DNA from: Flavobacteriaceae bacterium
Lineage (GTDB): Bacteria > Bacteroidota > Bacteroidia > Flavobacteriales > Flavobacteriaceae
Assembly: GCA_020435965.1 (NCBI GenBank)
Contig: JAGQYS010000059.1
Span: 1 to 64,000, forward strand
DNA: 64,000 nucleotides
Direction: 5' to 3'
The translations under genes and the position numbers were made by a program. Under the pieces are notes generated by a model, which was given only the letters and a program-made list of their open reading frames with translations, was not told the origin of the DNA and made no database searches. Below, in pieces: positions 35,106 through 43,512 of this stretch (position 1 is the stretch's first letter; each line of letters opens with the position of its first letter).

Positions 35106-35315
35106 ATGGAAAAGGGAAGGAGTTTTGCTTACTATTTGGTCTTAGGATCAGCAATTGGAACATCGTTGGGACTAACAATAGGAACTGTTTTTGGTGCAGT
35201 AAACGATAATGTTGGTAACGGAATTGCTTTTGGAGTTTCTTTTGGAGCTGCATTTGGAGTAATGATTGGATTGGTTCTAAACGCAATTTTCAACTATCAA
35301 GAAAAGGAAAGATAA
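35106..35315 (+). CDS. Small glycine-zipper membrane protein
   Basis: 69 aa from the ATG at 35106 (a longer frame starts upstream inside DUF4870 but is not needed). Two hydrophobic segments with regularly spaced glycines (GSAIGTSLGLTIGTVFGAV and GIAFGVSFGAAFGVMIGLV) suggest tightly packed helices. No family recognised. It begins 4 bp after DUF4870 and is followed by a terminator. A short cytoplasmic tail, NYQEKER, ends it. Confidence 0.75.
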   Translation: MEKGRSFAYYLVLGSAIGTSLGLTIGTVFGAVNDNVGNGIAFGVSFGAAFGVMIGLVLNAIFNYQEKER

Positions 35316-35363
35316 AAGTTATCTCTTAGTTTTATTAGTTAGTTAGTTTATATGAGATAATGA

Positions 35364-35394
35364 AAAAGCCACTCATTTGAGTGGCTTTTCTTTT
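35364..35394. terminator. Bidirectional intrinsic terminator between the small membrane operon and dnaN
   Basis: AAAAGCCACTC (35364-35374), loop ATTT, GAGTGGCTTTT (35379-35389), followed by C and TTTT on the plus strand. The mirrored A run gives a T run on the minus strand for dnaN (stop at 35410). Confidence 0.85.
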
Positions 35395-35409
35395 GTAGTA
35401 AATATTTAC

Positions 35410-36528
35410 TTAGTTATTCAACATTACTGGCATGACAAGCATGGTCACATTTTCGCCTTCATCTAAGCCATCTATTGGAGTTAAAATTCCTGCTCTGTTT
35501 GGTAAGCTCATTTCAAGTTGTACATCGTCTGAACTTAAATTGCCTAGCATTTCGGTTAAAAAACGAGAGTTGAAACCAATTTGCATATCGTCACCTTGGT
35601 AATCACAAGTTAAACGCTCTTCGGCTTTGTTTGAATAATCTATGTCTTCAGCAGAAATATTAAGTTCAGCACCAGCAATTTTAAGCCTGATTTGATGTGT
35701 GGTCTTGTTTGAGAAAATAGACACACGGCGTACAGAGTTTAAAAACTGGGTTCTAGCTATCGTTAACTTGTTAGGATTTTCTTTTGGTATGACAGCTTCG
35801 TAATTAGGATACTTACCATCAATTAAACGGCAAATAAGCACTGAGTTATCAAAAACAAATTTTGCATTAGAGTCGTTGTATTCAATAACCACGTCGTCTT
35901 CAGTTCCTAATAAAATGCCTTTTAAGAGATTTAAAGGTTTCTTAGGCATGATAAACTCGGCAGTTTCAGATGCTGAAACATCAGAACGAGTATACTTCAC
36001 TAATTTATGCGCATCAGTAGCAACAAACGTTAAACTATCAGTTGAAAACTGAAAAAATACTCCACTCATTACAGGTCGTAAATCGTCATTTCCAGCTGCA
36101 AATATAGTTTTGCTAATTGCAGTTGCTAAGATATCTCCAGATACTGTTGTTGCACTTGGATTGTCTAATTCTACAGCCTTCGGAAACTCTTCACTATTAG
36201 CATAAGCCAAGGCATATTTTCCATGATTAGAGCTTATTTCAATGGTATTATTATCTTCAACAATAAACGTTAAAGGTTGCTCAGGAAATGTTTTAAGGGT
36301 ATCCAACAACAATTTTGCTGGTACTGCAATATTACCTTCGCTATCACTTTCTACATCAATGGTTGATGACATTGTAGTTTCTAAATCACTTGCCGAAACA
36401 GTTAGCTTTGAATTGTTAAGTTCAAATAAGAAATTATCTAAAATAGGTAAGGTGTTCGAACTATTAATAACACCGCCAAGAACTTGTAATTGTTTTAATA
36501 AATAGGTACTAGATACTATAAATTTCAT
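35410..36528 (-). CDS. dnaN: DNA polymerase III beta subunit (sliding clamp)
   Basis: 372 aa, normal length, with the three beta-clamp domains of about 120 residues each. Landmarks are FIVSSTYLLKQLQVLGGVI at the start, FQFSTDSLTFVATDAHKL in domain 2 and the end LDEGENVTMLVMPVML, which matches the conserved C-terminal clamp motif. It holds the replicative polymerase on DNA. It stands alone here, away from dnaA, which is usual in Flavobacteriaceae. Confidence 0.97.
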   Translation of the reverse strand: MKFIVSSTYLLKQLQVLGGVINSSNTLPILDNFLFELNNSKLTVSASDLETTMSSTIDVESDSEGNIAVPAKLLLDTLKTFPEQPLTFIVEDNNTIEISSNHGKYALAYANSEEFPKAVELDNPSATTVSGDILATAISKTIFAAGNDDLRPVMSGVFFQFSTDSLTFVATDAHKLVKYTRSDVSASETAEFIMPKKPLNLLKGILLGTEDDVVIEYNDSNAKFVFDNSVLICRLIDGKYPNYEAVIPKENPNKLTIARTQFLNSVRRVSIFSNKTTHQIRLKIAGAELNISAEDIDYSNKAEERLTCDYQGDDMQIGFNSRFLTEMLGNLSSDDVQLEMSLPNRAGILTPIDGLDEGENVTMLVMPVMLNN

Positions 36529-36566
36529 TGGTATCGTATTCGTTTTTGTTCTTTAATTAATCTCTA

Positions 36567-36602
36567 CAAATATATCTTATACTTGCTAATATTGGAAACA
36601 AA
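36567..36602 (-). promoter_or_regulatory. Promoter of dnaN
   Basis: On the minus strand TTTG (36602-36599) is followed after 24 bp by TATATTTG (36574-36567), 38 bp upstream of the dnaN ATG. The -7 box is perfect; the spacing is slightly long for the consensus. Confidence 0.55.
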
Positions 36603-36650
36603 CTTATTAACAACTTGTTCCCTTGAAAAAGGGAATCTCATCCTTCTATC

Positions 36651-39029
36651 TTAAGGCTTATAAGCATATTTTTTTCTTCTGAAATAACTAAAAACAAACC
36701 CAAAAACTCCAAGTAACGCTAAAGGTAAAGCTATATTAATAATCTGCCATTTCGTTTTTTCGGCTGATATTTTTTGTGGATCCATAAAAGCAATGGCAAT
36801 TTCTTTAGAGCGAATGTTTATAAGTCCATCATCATCCAATAAATAATTCATAGCGTTAAGCAAAAATTCCTTGTTACCATAAAGCTGTCCAGTGCCTCTG
36901 TCAAAACCTAGCTCTAAAGGGCCATTTCTACCAACCTCATTTTTAATCACATCACCATCAGCGATGACTATCATTTTTGTTTGAGAGCTTTCTGTTTTAT
37001 CGTTATCAATTTTAACAGGTTTTACTCTATTGTTATAAACCGAAGTAAAGTTGCCTTCAAGCAAAACAGCTAAATTTTGAAAACCATTTTTATATTCCTC
37101 AGGATTAGGCTCCGACTTTATATCATCTAAACTCACCATTTTTGGTGTACCTTCTAATTTTGATAACGGCGAACTTTTTAAAAGTATGGTTTTAGATACT
37201 GTATTTGGCAAAGTATCAATTTGGTTGGCAAAATCAAACTTCACTAAATTTAAGTTATTGACTATTGGGTGGTTTGATGTGCTGCTTGCTAATGGTGCAT
37301 ATTGCCATTGAATAGGCTGAAATTGTGTTGCACTGCCTTCGCCAATGGCCAAGGTAATTGGTGCAGAGTACATGTCGTTTACCAAGACAGGATTGATGCG
37401 AACACCATACTTAAAGAAAAAATCGGTTAGATTTAAATCTCTAGGAATGGCGAGACTCGATTCGGCCTCATTGAACAAACTATCAATTTCTATAGCTACC
37501 TGATCTACCAGCCACAAGCTTTTACCACCATTCATGGTATATTGGTCTAACACATATTTTTCTTCTTCTGTAAAAGGCTCAGTTGGCTTTGCCGAAATGA
37601 TTAAGTCGTAATCTTTTAGATTGTTTAGAGTTGTTTCTGCATTATTGGCAATACTGTCTAGGGTAAAAGGAGCGATATAATAATAATCACGAAGCGCAGT
37701 TACAAAATCTGCAATGTTTTTATTTTCTAGTTGGCCATTACCTCTTAAGACTGCTATTTTTCGTCGTTTAGGATGGATAAGTTTACTAAATCCATCAGCA
37801 AAGGCATATTCTAAATGCTGTACAGAATTGGTGACTAATTCTTGCTGATTGGCTCCAATTTTGTTTTTTATTAAAGGAATTTCAACAGTGGTTTCGCCAT
37901 AACTCGCCAAAGCCCAAGGAATAATAATTTCCTGACTGCTTTTTCCATTTTCCTGAACGCTTAATCGCATTGGTGTTAAACCACGTTCATTCAGTAATTG
38001 TAAGTTTTGGTCTCGAACTGATTCATCTTCTATGGGATTCAAAAACCCAAACTGAATATTGCTATTTTCATCAGAGAACTCTTCAAGTAGTTGTCTGGTT
38101 TCATCTTGTAAGCGTCTGAATTCTGATGGGAAATCACCTTCCAAAAACACATCAATATAAATAGGTTCTTTAGCACTATTAACAATATCTAAAGTAGCCT
38201 TGCTTAACGTGTAACGTTTATCTTTTGTGAGGTCAAAACGCTTGTAGATGCCTTGTGTAAATACATTGAGCACAATCATTCCAAAACCAATCAGAAGCAC
38301 AGGTTTTACAGTCTTAAAATTTATTTTTTCTGAGCTAATTCCAAGAGTAGTCATCAGAATAAAAATGACTGTCACTGTGATGAAATAAAGCAAGTCTCTA
38401 GTATCAATAATACCACGACTTATGCTTTCATAATGTGCTTGCATTCCCAAATCATCAATAGCAATGAAATCTGCTAAACTTTCAAATCCAATATAGAAGA
38501 ACAAACAAGTAAATACAGCAATTATAAAAGCAACAATTTGATTTTTTGACAATGACGATGCAAAAACACCAATAGCTGTGTAAGAAGCCACCAAAAACAG
38601 CAAGCCAATATAAGAACCAATGGTACTTGCTAAATCTAAATTTCCTGTTGGATTACCTAATTGGTAAACTGTGTAAACATATAATAAGGTTGGGATTAAG
38701 GCTAAAACAATCAATACGACTGCACCAAAATATTTACCTAAAACTATCTGTAATTTTGAAATAGGTCTGGTTAAAAGCAGCTCTAAAGTACCTTGTCGTT
38801 TTTCTTCCGAAAAACTTCTCATAGTCACAGCAGGAATGAGAAAAATTAAAACCCAAGGTGCTAAAGTGAAAAAGGAGGTCAGGTCTGCAAAGCCATAATC
38901 TAGAATATTAAATTCATTTTTAAATAGCCAAAGAAACAATCCGTTAATGATTAAAAATATAGCCAAAACCAAGTATCCAATTGGTGAGGCGAAAAACGAA
39001 GTGATTTCTTTTTTTAGTAATGCAAACAT
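36651..39029 (-). CDS. gldFG: Gliding-motility ABC transporter GldF-GldG fusion
   Basis: 792 aa. Residues 1-240 are GldF, an ABC permease with six transmembrane helices and the RSFSEEKRQGTLELLLTRPIS signature. Residues about 243-792 are GldG: one transmembrane helix (about 255-272), the FDLTKDKRYTLSKAT start, a large periplasmic region with LWLVDQVAIEID, and a C-terminal helix (about 765-783) before basic RRKKYAYK. In Flavobacterium johnsoniae these are separate genes. Here the frame is continuous through the junction (TLGISSEKINF). GldA, the ATPase, is not nearby. It is needed for gliding or type IX secretion-linked functions by family knowledge. Confidence 0.93.
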   Translation of the reverse strand: MFALLKKEITSFFASPIGYLVLAIFLIINGLFLWLFKNEFNILDYGFADLTSFFTLAPWVLIFLIPAVTMRSFSEEKRQGTLELLLTRPISKLQIVLGKYFGAVVLIVLALIPTLLYVYTVYQLGNPTGNLDLASTIGSYIGLLFLVASYTAIGVFASSLSKNQIVAFIIAVFTCLFFYIGFESLADFIAIDDLGMQAHYESISRGIIDTRDLLYFITVTVIFILMTTLGISSEKINFKTVKPVLLIGFGMIVLNVFTQGIYKRFDLTKDKRYTLSKATLDIVNSAKEPIYIDVFLEGDFPSEFRRLQDETRQLLEEFSDENSNIQFGFLNPIEDESVRDQNLQLLNERGLTPMRLSVQENGKSSQEIIIPWALASYGETTVEIPLIKNKIGANQQELVTNSVQHLEYAFADGFSKLIHPKRRKIAVLRGNGQLENKNIADFVTALRDYYYIAPFTLDSIANNAETTLNNLKDYDLIISAKPTEPFTEEEKYVLDQYTMNGGKSLWLVDQVAIEIDSLFNEAESSLAIPRDLNLTDFFFKYGVRINPVLVNDMYSAPITLAIGEGSATQFQPIQWQYAPLASSTSNHPIVNNLNLVKFDFANQIDTLPNTVSKTILLKSSPLSKLEGTPKMVSLDDIKSEPNPEEYKNGFQNLAVLLEGNFTSVYNNRVKPVKIDNDKTESSQTKMIVIADGDVIKNEVGRNGPLELGFDRGTGQLYGNKEFLLNAMNYLLDDDGLINIRSKEIAIAFMDPQKISAEKTKWQIINIALPLALLGVFGFVFSYFRRKKYAYKP

Positions 39030-39325
39030 TAAGGTAAACTTACAATTTTATCCACACTCCAAGCTTGTGGCTTATCATTAAACAATGGTTTAGTCTGCGA
39101 CCAAACTTCTTTGAACAACGCAGAGGTTCGGTAATTTTCTAAACATGAGGTATTATCCCAATAGCTATAAGTAAAAAAGATATTGGAATCTTGTTGCTCT
39201 CTATACAATTCTAAATAACGGCAACCTTCAAAGTTTCGTATGTTTTCCTTAACAGAATGGAAATTGCTTAAAAAGGTGTCAATATGCTTAGGTTCAAAAC
39301 TCATTTTTACAATTCGTATAAGCAT
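39029..39325 (-). CDS. Antibiotic-biosynthesis-monooxygenase (ABM)-like protein
   Basis: 98 aa from the ATG at 39325 (MLIRIVKMSF), which fits the family start; an ATG 9 bp upstream overlaps the previous gene's stop. A ferredoxin-like ABM fold is indicated by the NIRNFEGCRYLELYREQQDSNIFFTYSYWDN core and the closing WSVDKIVSL. Such proteins include quinol monooxygenases and LsrG-like enzymes, but catalytic chemistry is unclear. Its stop overlaps the start of gldFG by one base and it directly follows the S-adenosylmethionine hydrolase-family gene, so all three are co-transcribed. Confidence 0.85.
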   Translation of the reverse strand: MLIRIVKMSFEPKHIDTFLSNFHSVKENIRNFEGCRYLELYREQQDSNIFFTYSYWDNTSCLENYRTSALFKEVWSQTKPLFNDKPQAWSVDKIVSLP

Positions 39326-39326
39326 A

Positions 39327-40163
39327 TTATTCATTTAAAAAGTTAACTGTTATGGTATCTCGCATTTCTAGTCCCATTAAAGTTGTAGCACTTCCAACCG
39401 TTGAGCTGTTGCTTTTGTAAACAGCAATTTCAAGGTAGTTGGATGAGTTAAACACAACCAAACCTCTGCCTTCGTCAAAGCGTTTGTCTTCTGGTAAACT
39501 AAAATCTACAATATCAGAGTATTTAGTATATATGGTTTTAAATTTATAGTTTCTTGCAGACACTTCAAAAGGTCGACCTTTTTGGATGTCTTCAAAAAAT
39601 TTCTTTTTAATGTTAGACACCACGTTACCATAATTATCAATATAAATCACGCTTCCAATAATTTGGGACTGCTCATCATTTACAAATGGAATGATGTTTT
39701 TAATTGGCTTTATGCTTTCAATATTTTTCCCAATAACATCTAGTGTTCCACCTCGTGCAATGTGGCAAGCCACTTTTACAAACACGTCAAGAACAGGAAA
39801 ACTTGTTGGTAATTTATCATGAATATTAATTTCGACTATTTTCTCAGGTGCAATTTCGGCACAAATCATACTCATAATTCCATTGTTGGCACAGATAAAA
39901 TAATGGTCGTCCAACTTAATAGCAATGTGCTTGTTTTCTTCATTGATTTCAGAATCTATACCAATAATGTGTATGGTGCCTTTTGGGAAGCTGCTATAAG
40001 CGTTTTGTATAATGTAAGCCGCTTCAGGAATGTTAAAAGGCGAAACAGAATGTGAGATATCAACAATTTTAACCTCAGTCATTTCAGTGTAAATTGCGCC
40101 TTTTATTGCGCCAGCAAAGTGATCTTTCTCTCCAAAATCGGTTGTTAATGTAATGATTGCCAT
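39327..40163 (-). CDS. S-adenosyl-L-methionine hydroxide adenosyltransferase family protein
   Basis: 278 aa from the ATG at 40163; a TTG 6 bp up is unlikely. The family signature ITLTTDFGEKDHFAGAIKGAI opens it, VDISHSVSPFNIPEAAYII and GTIHIIGID follow, and a beta-barrel C-terminal domain (about 165-278) carries GSVIYIDNYGNVVSNI. These enzymes (formerly DUF62) hydrolyse SAM to adenosine and methionine. Asp and Arg positions in TTDFG and the acidic D in VDISH fit the active site. Divergent from phoH. Confidence 0.93.
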   Translation of the reverse strand: MAIITLTTDFGEKDHFAGAIKGAIYTEMTEVKIVDISHSVSPFNIPEAAYIIQNAYSSFPKGTIHIIGIDSEINEENKHIAIKLDDHYFICANNGIMSMICAEIAPEKIVEINIHDKLPTSFPVLDVFVKVACHIARGGTLDVIGKNIESIKPIKNIIPFVNDEQSQIIGSVIYIDNYGNVVSNIKKKFFEDIQKGRPFEVSARNYKFKTIYTKYSDIVDFSLPEDKRFDEGRGLVVFNSSNYLEIAVYKSNSSTVGSATTLMGLEMRDTITVNFLNE

Positions 40164-40273
40164 TGGCAAATTTGTTGATATTTTTTTAATTGGATTGCTA
40201 GTAAATTTTGTACTTTTAAGCCATACAAAACTAATAAATCCAAAGTGATTTATCTTATAAATTTTTACTGCAT

Positions 40274-41227
40274 TTGAACGAACTAATTATCGAGCTTGAA
40301 GAGATAAGCCCAAAAGAATTTTTTGGAGCCCAAAACACAAATATTGAACTATTAAAAAAACACTTCCCAAAATTAAAAATTGTTGCACGTGGAAATAAAT
40401 TAAAGGCTTTTGGCGATGAAGAATTGCTAGAAGAATTTGACAGACGTCTTACCATGCTCATGACTCATTTTGGAAAATACAATAAGCTGGACGAAAATGT
40501 TATTGAGCGTGTTCTGACAAGCCAAAGCAGTGACGATTACCAAACGTCAGATTCCAGTGGAGCAGTTTTGGTGCATGGTGTAGGAGGTAAGTTAATTAAG
40601 GCGCAAACAGCCAATCAGCGCAAGTTGGTGGAGAGCATGAAAAAAAATGACATGGTGTTTGCCATTGGTCCTGCTGGAACAGGAAAGACTTATACAGGAG
40701 TTGCCTTAGCAGTTCAGGCTTTAAAAAATAAAGAAGTTAAGCGTATTATATTAACGCGTCCTGCTGTTGAAGCTGGTGAAAATTTAGGATTTCTTCCAGG
40801 TGATTTAAAAGAAAAACTAGATCCTTACATGCAGCCATTGTACGATGCATTGCGTGATATGATTCCTGCTGAAAAGTTAGCACATTACATAGAAAATGGA
40901 ACTATACAAATTGCTCCTTTGGCATTTATGCGTGGTCGTACTTTAGATAATGCCTTTGTAATTTTGGATGAAGGCCAGAACACAACGCATGCGCAAATGA
41001 AAATGTTTTTGACTAGAATGGGAAAAAATGCAAAGTTCTTGTTAACTGGAGATCCTGGACAAATTGATTTGCCAAGAAGAACTATTTCTGGATTAAAGGA
41101 AGCCTTGATTATTTTAAAAAATGTTGAAGGTGTTGGCATTATTTTCTTAGACGATAAAGATGTGATACGTCATACCTTGGTTAAGAAAATTATTGCAGCC
41201 TATAAAAGTATTGAGAATAGAGAGTAA
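40274..41227 (+). CDS. PhoH-family ATPase
   Basis: 317 aa. Walker A GPAGTGKT lies at about 133-140, Walker B FVILDEGQNTT at about 228-238, and GDPGQIDLPRR follows at about 258-268. The N-terminal part (1-100) is the usual PhoH RNA-binding-like domain. The start is TTG at 40274, giving MNELIIELEEISPKEFFGAQN, which matches the family start; no ATG precedes the domain. PhoH proteins are cytoplasmic NTPases implicated in RNA metabolism and phosphate stress. It is followed by purC, 83 bp downstream. Confidence 0.94.
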   Translation: MNELIIELEEISPKEFFGAQNTNIELLKKHFPKLKIVARGNKLKAFGDEELLEEFDRRLTMLMTHFGKYNKLDENVIERVLTSQSSDDYQTSDSSGAVLVHGVGGKLIKAQTANQRKLVESMKKNDMVFAIGPAGTGKTYTGVALAVQALKNKEVKRIILTRPAVEAGENLGFLPGDLKEKLDPYMQPLYDALRDMIPAEKLAHYIENGTIQIAPLAFMRGRTLDNAFVILDEGQNTTHAQMKMFLTRMGKNAKFLLTGDPGQIDLPRRTISGLKEALIILKNVEGVGIIFLDDKDVIRHTLVKKIIAAYKSIENRE

Positions 41228-41310
41228 TTCAGTTTGCAGTAAGTAGTAGCAGTTTTCAATAAATTATATTGTCTTTCAGAGCAGAGCGAAGAATCTAGAT
41301 TAAATAAAGA

Positions 41311-42258
41311 ATGAATAATACTATAACAGACACCAATTTTAACTTTCCAAACCAAAAAAGTGTTTACAAAGGTAAAGTACGTGAAGTATATAACATTAAT
41401 GATGAGCAATTGGTTATGATTGCGACGGACAGACTTTCGGCTTTTGATGTTGTAATGCCAAAGGGAATTCCTTATAAAGGACAAATTCTAAATCAGATTG
41501 CAACCAAAATGATGAAAGCAACAGAAGATCTAGTTCCAAACTGGTTAGTTGCCACTCCAGATCCAAACGTTGCTGTTGGTCATTTATGCGAGCCTTTTAA
41601 GGTTGAAATGGTGATACGTGGTTATCTATCTGGTCATGCTGCACGTGAGTATAAAGCAGGAAAACGAATGCTTTGTGGAGTTGCTATGCCTGAAGGCATG
41701 AAGGAAAACGATAAGTTTCCTGAACCAATTATTACACCAGCCACCAAAGCCGAAATGGGAAACCACGATGAAGATATTTCTAGAGAAGATATTTTAAAAC
41801 GAGGTATTGTCTCTGAAGAAGATTATTTAGTTTTGGAAGATTACACCAGAAAATTGTTTCAACGCGGAACTGAAATTGCTGCTTCCAGAGGACTGATTTT
41901 AGTTGATACAAAATATGAATTTGGAAAAACCAAAGATGGAAAAATAGTATTAATTGACGAGATTCACACACCAGATTCCTCACGTTATTTTTATGCCGAG
42001 GGCTACCAAGAACGCCAAGATAGAGGCGAAGCCCAAAAACAACTCTCTAAAGAGTTTGTACGCCAATGGCTCATTAGCAATGACTTTCAAGGTTTAGAAG
42101 GGCAAACAGTACCTTTTATGAGTGATGAGTATATTACAAGTGTATCAGAACGCTATATTGAGCTTTACGAAAACATTACAGGAGAAACTTTTGTAAAGGC
42201 TGATGTATCTAATATACAGGAACGAATAGAGAAGAATGTGTTGGCTTATTTAAAGTAA
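41311..42258 (+). CDS. purC: Phosphoribosylaminoimidazole-succinocarboxamide synthase (SAICAR synthetase)
   Basis: 315 aa, the long form common in Bacteroidetes. Motifs: [11 protein letters not shown] and [23 protein letters not shown] at the ATP site, [36 protein letters not shown], and [16 protein letters not shown] near 215-230. It ligates aspartate to CAIR in purine biosynthesis. The stop is followed after about 10 bp by the attC-like stem. Confidence 0.97.
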   Translation: MNNTITDTNFNFPNQKSVYKGKVREVYNINDEQLVMIATDRLSAFDVVMPKGIPYKGQILNQIATKMMKATEDLVPNWLVATPDPNVAVGHLCEPFKVEMVIRGYLSGHAAREYKAGKRMLCGVAMPEGMKENDKFPEPIITPATKAEMGNHDEDISREDILKRGIVSEEDYLVLEDYTRKLFQRGTEIAASRGLILVDTKYEFGKTKDGKIVLIDEIHTPDSSRYFYAEGYQERQDRGEAQKQLSKEFVRQWLISNDFQGLEGQTVPFMSDEYITSVSERYIELYENITGETFVKADVSNIQERIEKNVLAYLK

Positions 42259-42271
42259 GTTTTAGGATTTC

Positions 42272-42402
42272 GTTTAACGGTCTCGGCTATGAACAGTTGC
42301 GTGGTTTGGCACGGACTTTTGCAAGTACACGACAAGCTGAAAATTCCGCAGGAATTTTCAGGATAAGCCCGTAATAGCAATTGTTTATAGCCAATGTTGG
42401 GT
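42272..42402 (+). repeat. AttC-like recombination-site structure, left boundary of the ParDE cassette
   Basis: A 131-bp element. It begins with GTTTAAC (42272-42278, fits RYYYAAC) and ends with GTTGGGT (42396-42402, fits GTTRRRY). Inside, 16 bp (42285-42300) pair with 42377-42392 with only two G-U pairs. The centre holds an 11-bp perfect hairpin 42337-42361 with loop GCA. Similar sequences with an AATTCCGCAGGAATT-like core and an AAGCCCGTAATAGC-like stretch are frequent between Bacteroidetes genes as far as I recall; their function is not established. The arrangement matches integron attC architecture but no integrase is in the window. Confidence 0.55.
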
Positions 42403-42409
42403 GTAGTTT

Positions 42410-42709
42410 TTATTCGGTTATTCTTTTCTTTAAGTCCATTCTTTCGTGTAAAATTCTCGTTATTTCGATTGGGTTTACTTCTGATTTTCGATAAAATATT
42501 ACGTGTCGGTTTGCTTTTAGTCCGAATAGGTCAGATTTGATTCCGTCATAATTTTTTCCAAGTCCTGGATTGTCGGCAATGTCTTGGCAAATATCCAGAA
42601 GCATATCGTAATATCTGTCAGCTTGATTTTCAGACCAATTCTCGATTGTATATTCCCAAATTCCGTTTAAGTCAGCTACAGCCTTATTGGTCAATTCGTA
42701 TTTAGCCAT
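42410..42709 (-). CDS. parE: ParE/RelE-family toxin
   Basis: 99 aa. The ParE-superfamily layout is complete: KYELTNKAVADLNGIWEYT at the start, a two-helix hairpin, the GLKANRHVIFYRK strand region (residues 67-79), and the closing ITRILHERMDL. It should inhibit DNA gyrase or cleave mRNA depending on subgroup; ParE is favoured by its ParD-like partner. It overlaps the antitoxin stop by 8 bp, the usual antitoxin-first coupling. Confidence 0.93.
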   Translation of the reverse strand: MAKYELTNKAVADLNGIWEYTIENWSENQADRYYDMLLDICQDIADNPGLGKNYDGIKSDLFGLKANRHVIFYRKSEVNPIEITRILHERMDLKKRITE

Positions 42710-42950
42710 TCTTTCTGCGTTTGGCTTTTAATTCCTCAAGATTTTTTTTCGGGTCGAAATCGTGAGCAATTCCGCTATCAATTCCTTCTTGAATAGCATT
42801 TCTCAACGCAATAATCTTGCTTTCCTCATTTTCCAAAAGACGAAGTCCAGCTCTGATTACTTCGCTCACGTTCTTGTATCGTCCAGCAGAAACTTGGGTT
42901 TGTACGAACTGGTCAAAATAATTACCTAGAGATATTGATGTGTTTTTCAT
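42702..42950 (-). CDS. parD: ParD-family antitoxin
   Basis: 82 aa. The N-terminal ribbon-helix-helix, SISLGNYFDQFVQTQVSAGRYKNVSEVIRAGLRLLEN, is typical of ParD/CopG. The C-terminal DFDPKKNLEELKAKRR should neutralise the toxin. It is transcribed from the promoter at 42969-43000, with a palindromic operator overlapping it. The gene lies between two attC-like structures. Confidence 0.93.
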   Translation of the reverse strand: MKNTSISLGNYFDQFVQTQVSAGRYKNVSEVIRAGLRLLENEESKIIALRNAIQEGIDSGIAHDFDPKKNLEELKAKRRKNG

Positions 42951-42968
42951 TCTGTTTTAATTTTAATT

Positions 42969-43000
42969 CAAATATACCAAATTTTGGTAAAATATTCAAA
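42969..43000 (-). promoter_or_regulatory. ParDE promoter
   Basis: On the minus strand TTTG (43000-42997), 20 bp, then TATATTTG (42976-42969), a perfect Bacteroidetes promoter. The -7 box is 18 bp upstream of the parD ATG, implying a very short leader. Confidence 0.8.
42975..42989. promoter_or_regulatory. ParD operator palindrome
   Basis: A perfect 15-bp palindrome, TACCAAATTTTGGTA, sits in the promoter spacer and overlaps the first two bases of the -7 box. Its position predicts negative autoregulation by ParD or the ParDE complex, as in other ribbon-helix-helix antitoxin operons. Confidence 0.7.
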
Positions 43001-43024
43001 TTTGCGGGATTTCGCTCAAATTAC

Positions 43025-43076
43025 ACCCAATATTAAGATAAATTCAGTTTTAATTGAAGTTTATCGACTGTTAAAC
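43025..43076 (-). repeat. Short attC-like stem, right boundary of the ParDE cassette
   Basis: ACCCAAT (43025-43031) and GTTAAAC (43070-43076) flank an imperfect stem: 43037-43046 pairs with 43055-43065 with one unpaired G (43059), and an 8-nt loop. The outermost bases GTTAAACGAA (43070-43079) are the exact inverse of TTCGTTTAAC at 42269-42278, and ATTGGGTGTA-type bases next to the toxin-antitoxin genes are also inverted with those on the left. Confidence 0.45.
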
Positions 43077-43128
43077 GAAGTTAGTCTTTTAAAATCATAA
43101 AGTCAATACGTAACTTTACGTACAGACA

Positions 43129-43497
43129 TTACTTTCTATTTTTCTGTTTACTAGCTTTCGCCAAAGGATTAAAGGCCAAACACAACTCTAAATAATTTGA
43201 TAAATCACTTTCAGAGTCAAAACCTTCTGGAGTTACAAAAATATAACCTCGCATTGGTCGTCCTGTAAAGTCCATAGGCAAGCAATGTTTATTGTTTATA
43301 GCAGTTTTGTAGGCTTCTTCACCAATTCTTGCCATAAGGAGGCTGTCGCCATATTTTTTATCAATATGAATGCCACACAGCATTTTGTTATCGACTTTAA
43401 AACATAAGCCTCCCATCATTTTAAGTTCGGTAAAAGGGGTTTGTTTGCCTTTTAATTGTTGTCGTATTCTGTCTGCTAGGTATTCGTCGTATGCCAT
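43129..43497 (-). CDS. TfoX N-terminal domain protein
   Basis: 122 aa, a single TfoX-N domain: AYDEYLADRIRQQLKG, then MMGGLCFKVDNKMLCGI (residues 28-44) and FTGRPMRGYIFVTPEGF. The C-terminal helical TfoX domain of full-length competence regulators is absent, which is usual for the stand-alone YjhX/TfoX-N-like proteins. Role unknown; a link to competence should not be assumed. The basic tail KASKQKNRK ends it. Confidence 0.88.
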   Translation of the reverse strand: MAYDEYLADRIRQQLKGKQTPFTELKMMGGLCFKVDNKMLCGIHIDKKYGDSLLMARIGEEAYKTAINNKHCLPMDFTGRPMRGYIFVTPEGFDSESDLSNYLELCLAFNPLAKASKQKNRK

Positions 43498-43512
43498 GGC
43501 GAGTTTAATAAA

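Noticed and set aside
42272..42402. Insertion sequence terminal repeat
   Set aside because: No transposase lies between the ends, only ParDE; no direct target duplication was recognised. The attC-like reading fits better.
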